64,000 nt of DNA from G963665185 sp049723905 (GTDB taxonomy: Bacteria > Desulfobacterota > Desulfovibrionia > Desulfovibrionales > Desulfovibrionaceae): the NCBI RefSeq assembly GCF_049723905.1, contig NZ_JBJKFD010000001.1:4278001-4342000 (forward strand). The letters run 5' to 3'. A program made the translations under genes and the position numbers. Below, one piece after another: positions 16,841-24,710 of the stretch. The stretch's first letter is position 1. Each line of letters opens with the position of its first letter. The notes below the pieces were generated by a model. It saw only the letters and a list, made by a program, of their open reading frames with translations. It was not told the DNA's origin and ran no database searches.

Positions 16841-17981
16841 CTCGGGGCATAAGCCGTGACACGACCTCGTAGTTGATGGTCTTCAGGCGCTCGGCCCATT
16901 CGTCGGCCGAATATTCTTCATCCCCCTGCCTGCCCAACAGGACGACTTCATCCTCTATGGCGGCATTGGGAACAGCGCTGAGATCGATCATTGTCTGGTC
17001 CATGCAAACCCGTCCCACCACGGGAACGCGCTTGCCTCCCACCAGCATCATGCCGCCCTTGCCGTCTATGGCATTGGGGTTGGAAAGCAGCCTGTCGTAG
17101 CCGTCGGCATAGCCCACGGGCACGGTTCCGATGGTGGTTTCCGCATTCGTGGTGTAGGTGTGGCCGTAGCTGACGGGTACACCGGCCGGAACACGCTTTA
17201 TGTGGGCCAGCCGTGCTTTGATGGACATGGCGGGGCGAAGGTCGAGAACGCTTTTGTCGACTTCATTGGAAGGATACAGCCCGTACAGGCTTATGCCCAG
17301 GCGTACCATGTCGAAACGGGCGTCGGGCAGTGTCATCACGGCCGCGCTGTTGGATGCATGCACCCAGGAAAAAGAAAACCCCGCGTCTTCACAATGACGC
17401 AGGGCTTTCTTGAAAATATCCAGTTGGCGGCGGGCGTTGGTCAGGTTTTGACTGTCGCTTGAGGCAAAATGCGTAAACAAGCCGTCAAAGTGCAGATGTT
17501 TCAGCTGCCTGAGCTCTTGCAAAATATCAGGGAAATTTTGCGGGCCGTTGTTTTCCGGGGGCAGAAGGCCAATGCGGCCCATGCCCGAGTCCACCTTCAG
17601 GTGGGCCTGTACGGTACAGCCTGCCTTGGCAGCCTCTTCTTCCAGAAGGTGGGCGTATTCCAGGGAATAGACCGCCTGTGTGATGTTGTTGCTGCCCAGT
17701 ACCTGGGCCTGGGAAGGGGGCGTGTAGCCAAGGATAAGAATGGGAGTTTCGATGTCGGCATCGCGCAGGGCAATGGCTTCACAAAGGCGGGCAACGCCCA
17801 GAAAGGCGGCGCCTTCCGTGATGACAGCCTTGGCAACCGGAACGGCACCATGGCCGTAGGCGTCGGCTTTGACCACGGCCATGACCTTGGTCTTTGGGGC
17901 GACGGTGTCGGCAACCTGCCGGAAATTGTGACGGATGGCGGAAAGATCTATTTCCGCCCAGATGGCTTCGGTGCGAGACAT
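16818..17981 (-). CDS. alr: Alanine racemase
   Basis: 387 residues, fold III PLP enzyme. The PLP lysine Lys38 is in VVKADAYGHG; HLKVDSGMGRIG, VRLGISLYGLYP and VGRVCMDQTMID are all present, and the second catalytic tyrosine lies in SYGHTYTT. It interconverts L- and D-alanine, needed for peptidoglycan. Here it leads a likely operon with a TRAP transporter and a D-Ala-D-Ala dipeptidase, so it may also feed scavenged D-Ala into catabolism as L-Ala. A good promoter lies upstream, and an IclR regulator is divergent. Confidence 0.94.
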   Translation of the reverse strand: MSRTEAIWAEIDLSAIRHNFRQVADTVAPKTKVMAVVKADAYGHGAVPVAKAVITEGAAFLGVARLCEAIALRDADIETPILILGYTPPSQAQVLGSNNITQAVYSLEYAHLLEEEAAKAGCTVQAHLKVDSGMGRIGLLPPENNGPQNFPDILQELRQLKHLHFDGLFTHFASSDSQNLTNARRQLDIFKKALRHCEDAGFSFSWVHASNSAAVMTLPDARFDMVRLGISLYGLYPSNEVDKSVLDLRPAMSIKARLAHIKRVPAGVPVSYGHTYTTNAETTIGTVPVGYADGYDRLLSNPNAIDGKGGMMLVGGKRVPVVGRVCMDQTMIDLSAVPNAAIEDEVVLLGRQGDEEYSADEWAERLKTINYEVVSRLMPRVKRIYVG

Positions 17982-18033
17982 AATTTACGTCCTTTGGCAA
18001 AAGATCGTATGGCAATACTTGATATTTATATAC

Positions 18034-18062
18034 AATTTAACGATGTTGTAAACCAACGTCAA
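18034..18062 (-). promoter_or_regulatory. Predicted alr promoter
   Basis: On the minus strand TTGACG (18062-18057), 17-bp spacer, TAAATT (18039-18034), about 50 bases ahead of the alr ATG. Confidence 0.55.
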
Positions 18063-18096
18063 GTATGATTTTTTAATCAAAAATGATGAAATTTGT

Positions 18097-18125
18097 CATA
18101 ATATTGTGTATACATAGATATTATG
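18097..18125. promoter_or_regulatory. Candidate IclR operator
   Basis: Perfect 8-bp inverted repeat CATAATAT / ATATTATG with a 13-bp spacer that itself contains GTATAC. It lies in the divergent alr-iclR region about 35 bp upstream of the alr -35 box. Confidence 0.45.
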
Positions 18126-18271
18126 CTGGCGCAAGTGCCCGATTTTTTTAGTCGTGCGTCCAAATAATCCGTTGTTTCCGATGGAAGCATCTGTGCCTTT
18201 TTGAGGGGCCTTCTGCGAAGAGATTTCCCAGACCTTGTTGCAACCTATCTGAATGGCGAGACGACATTTTC

Positions 18272-19048
18272 ATGGTGGATGACGCGAAAAAGAAAAAAGA
18301 CAATCCGTTGTTTGTGGCTTCTTTGGAACGTGGAATGCTGCTCTTGGAAGCATTCAACCACGGCCACAAAAGCCTGGGGCTGACCGACCTTGTGGAGCTT
18401 ACCGGCCTTAACCGAAGCGCCGTGCAGCGATTTCTCCATACCTGGGAGACCTTGGGATACCTTTCCAAGGACCAGCTCACCAAACGGTTCAGTCTTACGC
18501 CCAAGGTCATGAGCCTGGGGTACAATTTCCTTAAAGGAGAGCGGCTGGTCGAAGTCGCCACCCCGTATCTTCTGGACGCCAGGGAACGCAGCGGCAACTC
18601 GGTTTATCTGGGTACGCTGTACGATACCACCATCATCTACCTCATTCGTTTTCCGCAGCAATTGCTGCTGCTGGAAGGCACCCTGCCCGGGCGTCGTGTT
18701 CCCGCATTCTGCGGCGGCAGAGCTTTTCTTTCCTGCCTGGACGACGGACAGGTGCGCGACATTCTGGAGCGGTCCGACCGCAGTCCCATAACGCCTCACA
18801 CCATTACCGGCCTGGAAGACAACATGCTGGAAGTGGCCAGGGTGCGGGCCAAGGGCTACTGTATTTCCCTGCAGGAACAGCTGCTTGGGGAAATCGCCGT
18901 GTCCGCGCCGGTGCGCGACGTGTTGGGAGTGCCGAGGGCGTCGGTCTATATCTCGGCCAGGTATTCGGAATGGTCGGTGGAAAGGGTGGAGAGCGAACTG
19001 GCTCCCATTGTGCTGGAAACCGCCGCGGTGATCGGATCGCAGCTGTAG
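18272..19048 (+). CDS. IclR family transcriptional regulator
   Basis: 258 residues: winged helix-turn-helix at about 15-75 (SLERGMLLLEAF, GLTDLVELTGLNRSAVQRFL) and an IclR effector domain after residue 90 (LPGRRVPAFCGGRAFLSCL, GEIAVSAPVRD). IclR proteins sense small carboxylates or aromatics and often control adjacent catabolic genes. It is divergent from alr-dctPQM-dipeptidase with a shared AT-rich control region, so it is the likely local regulator. Confidence 0.9.
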   Translation: MVDDAKKKKDNPLFVASLERGMLLLEAFNHGHKSLGLTDLVELTGLNRSAVQRFLHTWETLGYLSKDQLTKRFSLTPKVMSLGYNFLKGERLVEVATPYLLDARERSGNSVYLGTLYDTTIIYLIRFPQQLLLLEGTLPGRRVPAFCGGRAFLSCLDDGQVRDILERSDRSPITPHTITGLEDNMLEVARVRAKGYCISLQEQLLGEIAVSAPVRDVLGVPRASVYISARYSEWSVERVESELAPIVLETAAVIGSQL

Positions 19049-19137
19049 CGTCGCTTGACGGCACGTGCAGGAGAAGAGGGAGCTTGCCTCTTCTGTCAGA
19101 AATTTTCCGTTTATAATTTCCCGTCTATCATTTCAGC

Positions 19138-20199
19138 CTATTTGGGGGCTGTCGGTGTTTCCTCTATGACGCCGCCTGCCAAAATCATCCCGTCTTCCGT
19201 ATACAATGCAGCCACCTGTCCCGAAGTGGGCGGGAACTCCGGCCGTGCAAAGTGCAGTTCCATCCAGTCTTCGTGCAGCTCCACCTTTGCCGGGCAAGGC
19301 CGTTGCCTGTAGCGTGTTTTGGCCAGCAAAGCTTCGGGCCAGTGTTCCGGCGGAACCAGCATGTTGAGCTGCCCCACGCGGCATGAAGTGCGCCGCATTT
19401 CCTCGTCCGTTCCCATCACAAGGGTATTGCGCGCCATCTCCTTGCGTACCACGTAAAGCGGGTGTTTCCATGCAATGCCCAGCCCTTTGCGCTGGCCCAG
19501 GGTGTAGCGCCAAAGGCCCTGGTGACGTCCCACAGGTGTTCCATCCAGCAGAACGACCGGTCCGGGACCACCCAGGGGGGCGTTGCGCATCTGTAAAAAT
19601 GCCTTGTAATCGTCGTTCGGCACAAAACAGACTTCCTGGCTTTCCGACGGCAGGGGGGGCGGCAGTCGGCGCGAGTCCAGCTCGTCCATAACATCCGCCT
19701 TGTGCCAGTCGGCCAGGGGGAAAAGAGCCTTTGCCAGGGCATGTTGCGGAACAAGGGCCAGGAAATAGCTCTGATCCTTGGTGTGATCCAGCCCGCTACG
19801 CAGAACCGTGCCCACCTCCGGGTGCTCTTCCAGCCGGGCGTAATGGCCCGTGGCAATTCTGTCCGCTCCGGCCTTTTGCGCCGCATCCATCAACAGGCCG
19901 AATTTCATGTGCCGGTTGCACAGGGCGCACGGGTTGGGGGTGCGGCCATGCACGTAGTCGTCCATGAAAGGCTGCACCACCAGGCGTTCGAATTCCACAC
20001 TTAAATCCACTACATGCAGCGGCACAGACAAGGAACGGCACGACTCTTCCAGCTTGGCCGCGACAGAGCGCAGCCTGTCGTTCGGCTTCATGAAAAAGGC
20101 ATGCAAAGCCACAACATTCCATCCCTGCTCGCGCAAAAGGGATAATGCCAGCATGCTGTCTCGGCCGCCGCTTATGGCTACTGCTACATTGTTCGTCAT
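19138..20199 (-). CDS. mnmA: tRNA-specific 2-thiouridylase
   Basis: 353 residues. PP-loop SGGRDSMLAL near the N-terminus (usual form SGGVDS, so Arg replaces Val), catalytic Cys in NPCALCN, second Cys in SQEVCFV, and HTKDQSYFL for tRNA/ATP contacts. MnmA makes s2U34 in the wobble position of Lys, Glu and Gln tRNAs. Length and domain order are normal. It is followed at its 5' side by truncated B, E and D repeats. Confidence 0.9.
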   Translation of the reverse strand: MTNNVAVAISGGRDSMLALSLLREQGWNVVALHAFFMKPNDRLRSVAAKLEESCRSLSVPLHVVDLSVEFERLVVQPFMDDYVHGRTPNPCALCNRHMKFGLLMDAAQKAGADRIATGHYARLEEHPEVGTVLRSGLDHTKDQSYFLALVPQHALAKALFPLADWHKADVMDELDSRRLPPPLPSESQEVCFVPNDDYKAFLQMRNAPLGGPGPVVLLDGTPVGRHQGLWRYTLGQRKGLGIAWKHPLYVVRKEMARNTLVMGTDEEMRRTSCRVGQLNMLVPPEHWPEALLAKTRYRQRPCPAKVELHEDWMELHFARPEFPPTSGQVAALYTEDGMILAGGVIEETPTAPK

Positions 20200-20238
20200 A
20201 GAGGGAATTCTTTAAGGGGAAACGCTTGCTGGAAATTC

Positions 20239-20309
20239 CAGGCTGTTGAAAAAAGCACGATAGCTTCGTTGCTGCAAAAAACTGCAAATCCTCGCGTATC
20301 AGGAAATAC
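20239..20309. repeat. Family B copy 4 (truncated)
   Basis: Left half only: CAGGCTGTTGAAAAAAGC, the CTTCGTTGCTGC mark and GTATCAGGAAATAC, then unrelated sequence. Confidence 0.75.
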
Positions 20310-20349
20310 TGCTACAGATTTATTCCCGGGTAAAGTTGGGGGTTGGGGA

Positions 20350-20418
20350 TGAAGAAGAGGAGCGAGGGGGAAACCTCTTAAAAGAGGTTCTCCCCCTCGC
20401 GCTCCCCTTTCCAGAAAT
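20350..20418. repeat. Hairpin repeat, family E copy 3 (inverted)
   Basis: Reverse complement matches 7442-7497 almost base for base through the arms and the AACCTCTTTTAAGAGGTT inner stem. Confidence 0.8.
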
Positions 20419-20500
20419 TTTTATTTATTGAGCAATTGGGAAAAATATTTAGGCGGAGTATTTTCCGCGACCAGATTTCCGAAGAGTAACTTTTTTTAGG

Positions 20501-20626
20501 CCGTGTAAGTTTTGTTTCCCGGCGAGGCGCTGCGGTATTTATCGAGCGTGGACAGTATAACTTATACGGCCCGCGATGAGAAATACCGCAGCAACGAAGC
20601 CGGGATCAAAAATCGCGCGGCCTAGC
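20501..20626. repeat. Dispersed repeat, family D copy 2 (long form)
   Basis: GGCCGTGTAAGTT ... CGCGCGGCCTA ends, with interior inverted repeat GCTGCGGTATTT / AAATACCGCAGC. Its end overlaps the gatA stop codon. Confidence 0.7.
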
Positions 20627-22106
20627 CCACCAAACCGTTGGGCTTCCCTAACACCCCGATTTCCTTTTCCAAGGAAGCAGCAGTGCGCAGCAGCTGCTCT
20701 TCGCCGAAAGCCGGTCCAAAGAGCTGCAGGCCCACGGGCATGTTGGAGTCGGCCCCGAGGCCGACGGGCAGGCTCATGCCCGGCAGTCCGGCCAGGTTCA
20801 GGGAGATGGTGAAGATATCCATGAGATACATCTGCAGCGGATCGGCGGTCATCTGCCCCACGGGGAAGGCCGTGGTCGGGCAGCTGGGCCCGGCGATCAC
20901 GTCGCATTGCTCATAGGCCTTTTGAAAGTCGTCGCGGATAAGGCGGCGAACCTGTGCGGCCTTGCGGTAGTAGGCATCGTAGTAGCCGCTGGAAAGCACA
21001 TAGGTGCCGATGATGATGCGGCGCTTGACCTCGTCGCCAAACCCCTTGGTGCGCGAGGAGCGGTACATCTCCAACAGAGTGGAGGCGTCCTTGTCGCGAA
21101 AGCCGTAGCGCACGCCGTCGAAACGGGCCAGGTTGGAGCTGGCTTCGGCCATGGCGATGATATAGTAGGCCGCAATGGCGTACTTGGTGTGCGGCAGGGA
21201 AACGGGCACGGTGGTGGCGCCGAGCTTTTCCGCTGCGGTAATGGCGGCGCGGCAGGCATCGAGAACTTCGGAGTCGATTCCGCCTTTATGGTCGGCATTA
21301 TTCCAGTATTCTTCGGGCAGGCCGATGCGCAGACCTTCCAGGCTCCCTGCCTGTGCGGCAGCCACAAAGTCGGGGACCGGGGTGTCGGCGCTGGTGGAAT
21401 CCTTGGGATCATGGCCGGAAATGGCTTGCAGCATCAGGGCCACGTCTTCCACGCTGCGGGCCATGGGGCCGATCTGGTCCAGGGAAGAGCCGTAGGCCAC
21501 CAGACCGTAGCGGGAGACACGTCCGTAGGTGGGCTTTATGCCCACGCAGCCGCAAAAGGAGGCGGGCAGGCGGATGGAACCGCCGGTATCCGTGCCCAGC
21601 GCGCCGAAACATTGTCCTGCAGAAACGCAGGCTCCCGAACCACCGCTGGAACCGCCGGGCACCCGGCTCAGATCCCAGGGATTGGACGTGGTCTTGTAGG
21701 CCGAGTTCTCCGTGGAGGAGCCCATGGCGAATTCGTCCATGTTGGCCTTGGCAATGACGATGGCTCCGGCCTGGCGCAGCTTGTCCACGGCGGTGGCATC
21801 GAAAGGCGGATTGAAATTTTCCAGAATGCGCGAGCCGCAGGTGGTGGGCATGTCCTTGGTGGTGAGGGCATCCTTGATGATGACCGGCACGCCCCACAGG
21901 GGCTTTTCCGGATCGTACCCGGCCTGGTCCATTGCCTTGGCTGTTGCCAGGGCGGTGTCCCTGGCGACGTGCAGCAGGGCGTTGATCTTGGGCTCGGTGG
22001 CGTCGATGGAGTCGAGGCAGGACTGCACGGCCTGTTCCGCGGTAAGTTCGCCTTTGGCCAGAAGATCGCGTACTTCGATGAGCGTTTTGGATGTAATGTC
22101 TTGCAT
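20622..22106 (-). CDS. gatA: Asp-tRNA(Asn)/Glu-tRNA(Gln) amidotransferase subunit A
   Basis: 494 residues, amidase signature enzyme. The catalytic Ser-cisSer-Lys framework is visible: Lys in VIIKDALTT, GGSSGGSGA, and GTDTGGSIRLPASFCG. GatA releases ammonia from glutamine and passes it to GatB to amidate mischarged Glu-tRNA(Gln) or Asp-tRNA(Asn). It follows gatC by 9 bases. gatB is separate at 36841-38271. Confidence 0.95.
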   Translation of the reverse strand: MQDITSKTLIEVRDLLAKGELTAEQAVQSCLDSIDATEPKINALLHVARDTALATAKAMDQAGYDPEKPLWGVPVIIKDALTTKDMPTTCGSRILENFNPPFDATAVDKLRQAGAIVIAKANMDEFAMGSSTENSAYKTTSNPWDLSRVPGGSSGGSGACVSAGQCFGALGTDTGGSIRLPASFCGCVGIKPTYGRVSRYGLVAYGSSLDQIGPMARSVEDVALMLQAISGHDPKDSTSADTPVPDFVAAAQAGSLEGLRIGLPEEYWNNADHKGGIDSEVLDACRAAITAAEKLGATTVPVSLPHTKYAIAAYYIIAMAEASSNLARFDGVRYGFRDKDASTLLEMYRSSRTKGFGDEVKRRIIIGTYVLSSGYYDAYYRKAAQVRRLIRDDFQKAYEQCDVIAGPSCPTTAFPVGQMTADPLQMYLMDIFTISLNLAGLPGMSLPVGLGADSNMPVGLQLFGPAFGEEQLLRTAASLEKEIGVLGKPNGLVG

Positions 22107-22115
22107 GGAGTGGCC

Positions 22116-22400
22116 TTACACTATTTTGGGAACGATGAAGAACGTGCCGTCGTTTTCCGGGGCATTTGCCAATACGTCTTCCCGTTTGTTGGTTTTGCGT
22201 GCCACGTCCTGGCGCAGGACCGTGGTTTGTTCCGCCGGGCTGTACAGAGGCTCCACATCCTTGGTGTCCAGGGCGTTGAGGGTGTTCATGTATTCCAGAA
22301 CGTCCCCGAGCTGCCCCGCGTACAGGGCCGAAGTTTCCTCGTCCAGTTCCAGGCGGGCCAAAAGCGCAATCTTGGCCACGTCTTCAGCAGATATTGTCAT
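22116..22400 (-). CDS. gatC: Amidotransferase subunit C
   Basis: 94 residues with the GatC core IALLARLELDEETSALYAGQLGDVLEYMNTL-type helix pair and the C-terminal belt segment. It stabilises the GatA-GatB complex. Its start overlaps the stop of the upstream lipoprotein gene by 4 bases and gatA follows closely, so all three are co-transcribed. Confidence 0.9.
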   Translation of the reverse strand: MTISAEDVAKIALLARLELDEETSALYAGQLGDVLEYMNTLNALDTKDVEPLYSPAEQTTVLRQDVARKTNKREDVLANAPENDGTFFIVPKIV

Positions 22401-24592
22401 TGAATAGCTCCGGTGGTCGGGGTGAGGTCCCCGCTGAGTTGACTTAAATTCTGACTGCCGGGGGCTGGGGCCGCGCTGGTGGCGTTGCCGCCCGTGAGTT
22501 CGTTTATGCGGTTCTGTCGGCGGATCTGCTCCCGCTGTTCATGCAGTCTGGACATGCGTTCGGTACGCAGGCGCAGCTGTTCCGGGTCCACAACGCGCAG
22601 ACCGTCGGAATGGGGCTGGAACAGATAGTACCACTGGCTGGCCCGGCCTTCGTCGTCCCAGGTCATGGGGGCGAGGCTCCAATCCATCTGGTCGGCATTG
22701 GCAAGCCTGGCGTTGACCACAGCCGCTCCCGCATTCTTGGGAATCTGTCCCAGGCGGGTGGCAAAGCGGACAAAGTCGAAGCCCAGGGCGATCCAGAAAT
22801 CCGGGGTGCCCAGTCCTGCCTCGTCCATGCCGGACCGCAGGGCCGTCATGCCCGGGGTGTGGCTTTCCGGCCACCATGCACCGGGGCAGACCGCCAGCTT
22901 GAAGTAGGTATCTTCAACGCCTGTGGCATCGTTCTGGGATTTGCTGGTCAGGGCCTGGCTCCAAAGCGCCGGGCCGAGCAGGACCATGCGGTCTTCCTCA
23001 AAGAAGAAGAACTGCGGGGCCAGGATGCTTGCCTGGGCCCATCCGTCGGGCAGAAATACAGCCTGGAAATCGGGCTTTTTGCGTCCCGAATAATCTGTGG
23101 CGTTGTCCATGGCGGCCAGCTGCTGCAAGCTGGGTTCGCTGTCCGTCTTGGGCGGAACCTGCAACAGTTTGCCCACGCTGGCTCCCCATTTGGTGGGGTC
23201 TTTGGGCGGGTACCCGGCTATGCCGGTCACCTGTCCGCCAGCGGCTTCGGCTTCCTTCCAGAAAATCTCGGACATGCGGTGTCCGAAGGTTTCTTCGGGA
23301 TAGACAATGGCGAAGTCCTTGATGCCGAGCCGTTCAACGGAAAGGCGCACCAGGGAGCGGACCTGGTCCTGCGGGCTGCCGAAAAAGCGCCAGGCGTCTT
23401 GGCCTTCGGTCCATTCGCCAAGCGAGGGCATAAAGGTGAAAAACGGGCGTTCGCCTGTAAGGTTGGCTTTGACCGCAGCCTGGAAAGCTTCTTTGCGAAT
23501 GGGGCCGCCGACCGCGCCGAAAGACGGTGGAAGGGTGGCCAACTCGTCGGTCCAGCCGGGAACGTCGGTGTTCACGGCCCGCACTTCGATTTCCACGCCC
23601 TGCTTGAGCATGAGCCATTGGGCCAGTCCGGCACCCTTGAGGATTTTCCAACCGATGGCGGCGAATTTTCCGGACAGGGGAAGGGCCAGAACCAAGCCGG
23701 TTCTGGGAAGGCCGTAGCGGTCTTCCAATATTTTCAACCGTTGGTTCAGGGGCGTGCTGTCGTACAAACCGCCCTGGGTAACGGCCTGGCGCATCTGCCG
23801 ATAGGCTGTGGGCCAAATTTTGACGGACTTGTCCGCCTTTCGCCAGGCGCTTTCAAAACGGGACACGGAATAGGGAAAGACGTTTTCGTTGTCCTTGCCC
23901 CCGGCCTGAAGGATTTCGTCCAGGGCAGAGTTGTCCAGAGATTCCATCCAGGTAAGGGTATCGGCTTCCAGCCGGGCCTTGACGGCGTCGTCGGGCAGCT
24001 TTGCGTGCAGCGGATTGAGAAAACGGGCGAATTCCCAGGCGCTTTCCATTGCAAGGCTGTTGACGTCGAAGAGCGAGTTCACGGATTGCGTGCGAATACC
24101 CTCGGGCAGGGTGGCGTCGGCCATGGTGTTGCCCAGAAAAAGGCGTGCACCGGAAATATCCTTGAGCGCGACATGGGCGGCCAGCTGAGTGGAATACCAG
24201 GGAGCCCAGGACAGCCGGACCTGAGGGACGGCTTTGCCCCAAACTTCGCAAGCCTGTAGCGCCCGGTGGAAATGGCGCGCGTTCAGCGTGCTGATGGTGA
24301 ACCGCTGATGGGCCAACGGCATGACAGAGGGTTCAAGGTCGGGGCGTTGCAGCAGCCGTTCGTAAAACAGCTCACTGCGGGCCCAGTCCTTGTTCTGCCA
24401 GGCATCGTCGGCTTCCTGAACCAGCTTGGGCGTGCTCACGTCCCGTACTTCGGGGCGGGCAATGCCGGGCCCTATGATTTTCTTTTCACATCCCGCCAGC
24501 ACCAGAATCAGCAGCACGCAGAGAAGTACGCCAGTAAACAGGCCAACTCGACGCGCCGTGGTGCGACGTAATGATAAACAGGTATTTTGCAT
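22397..24592 (-). CDS. Large lipoprotein with periplasmic-binding fold (LppC/LpoA-like)
   Basis: 731 residues from the ATG at 24592. A hydrophobic stretch and lipobox LAGC mark an envelope lipoprotein. Residues about 60-290 are helical with TPR-like character (AHQRFTISTLNARHFHRALQ). From about 310 a type I periplasmic-binding fold follows (LVLALPLSGKFAAIGWKILKGA, FAIVYPEETFGHRMSEIF, VFLPDGWAQASILAPQF), the arrangement of LpoA, the outer-membrane activator of PBP1A. A role in peptidoglycan synthesis is inferred from this layout. I rejected an upstream start because the dnaK terminator lies in that sequence. Coupled to gatC. Confidence 0.75.
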   Translation of the reverse strand: MQNTCLSLRRTTARRVGLFTGVLLCVLLILVLAGCEKKIIGPGIARPEVRDVSTPKLVQEADDAWQNKDWARSELFYERLLQRPDLEPSVMPLAHQRFTISTLNARHFHRALQACEVWGKAVPQVRLSWAPWYSTQLAAHVALKDISGARLFLGNTMADATLPEGIRTQSVNSLFDVNSLAMESAWEFARFLNPLHAKLPDDAVKARLEADTLTWMESLDNSALDEILQAGGKDNENVFPYSVSRFESAWRKADKSVKIWPTAYRQMRQAVTQGGLYDSTPLNQRLKILEDRYGLPRTGLVLALPLSGKFAAIGWKILKGAGLAQWLMLKQGVEIEVRAVNTDVPGWTDELATLPPSFGAVGGPIRKEAFQAAVKANLTGERPFFTFMPSLGEWTEGQDAWRFFGSPQDQVRSLVRLSVERLGIKDFAIVYPEETFGHRMSEIFWKEAEAAGGQVTGIAGYPPKDPTKWGASVGKLLQVPPKTDSEPSLQQLAAMDNATDYSGRKKPDFQAVFLPDGWAQASILAPQFFFFEEDRMVLLGPALWSQALTSKSQNDATGVEDTYFKLAVCPGAWWPESHTPGMTALRSGMDEAGLGTPDFWIALGFDFVRFATRLGQIPKNAGAAVVNARLANADQMDWSLAPMTWDDEGRASQWYYLFQPHSDGLRVVDPEQLRLRTERMSRLHEQREQIRRQNRINELTGGNATSAAPAPGSQNLSQLSGDLTPTTGAIQ

Positions 24593-24615
24593 GGTCTTGC
24601 TCACGCTCGCAGGGT

Positions 24616-24654
24616 AAAAAAAAAGCCTGGCCCCATTGCGGGGCCAGGCCAAAA
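24616..24654 (-). terminator. Intrinsic terminator of hrcA-grpE-dnaK
   Basis: On the minus strand GGCCTGGCCCC / GGGGCCAGGC with a short loop, then nine T. It lies about 55 bases after the dnaK stop. Confidence 0.9.
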
Positions 24655-24710
24655 CTACGCATGTTCTTCGCGCAATGCAAGATTGGGCTCGGAAGGGACC
24701 GGGCTATGAA

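Noticed and set aside
20907..22403. 498-codon open frame on + across gatA-gatC
   Set aside because: Antisense to two certain genes; Gly/His-rich shadow product typical of high-GC codon use.
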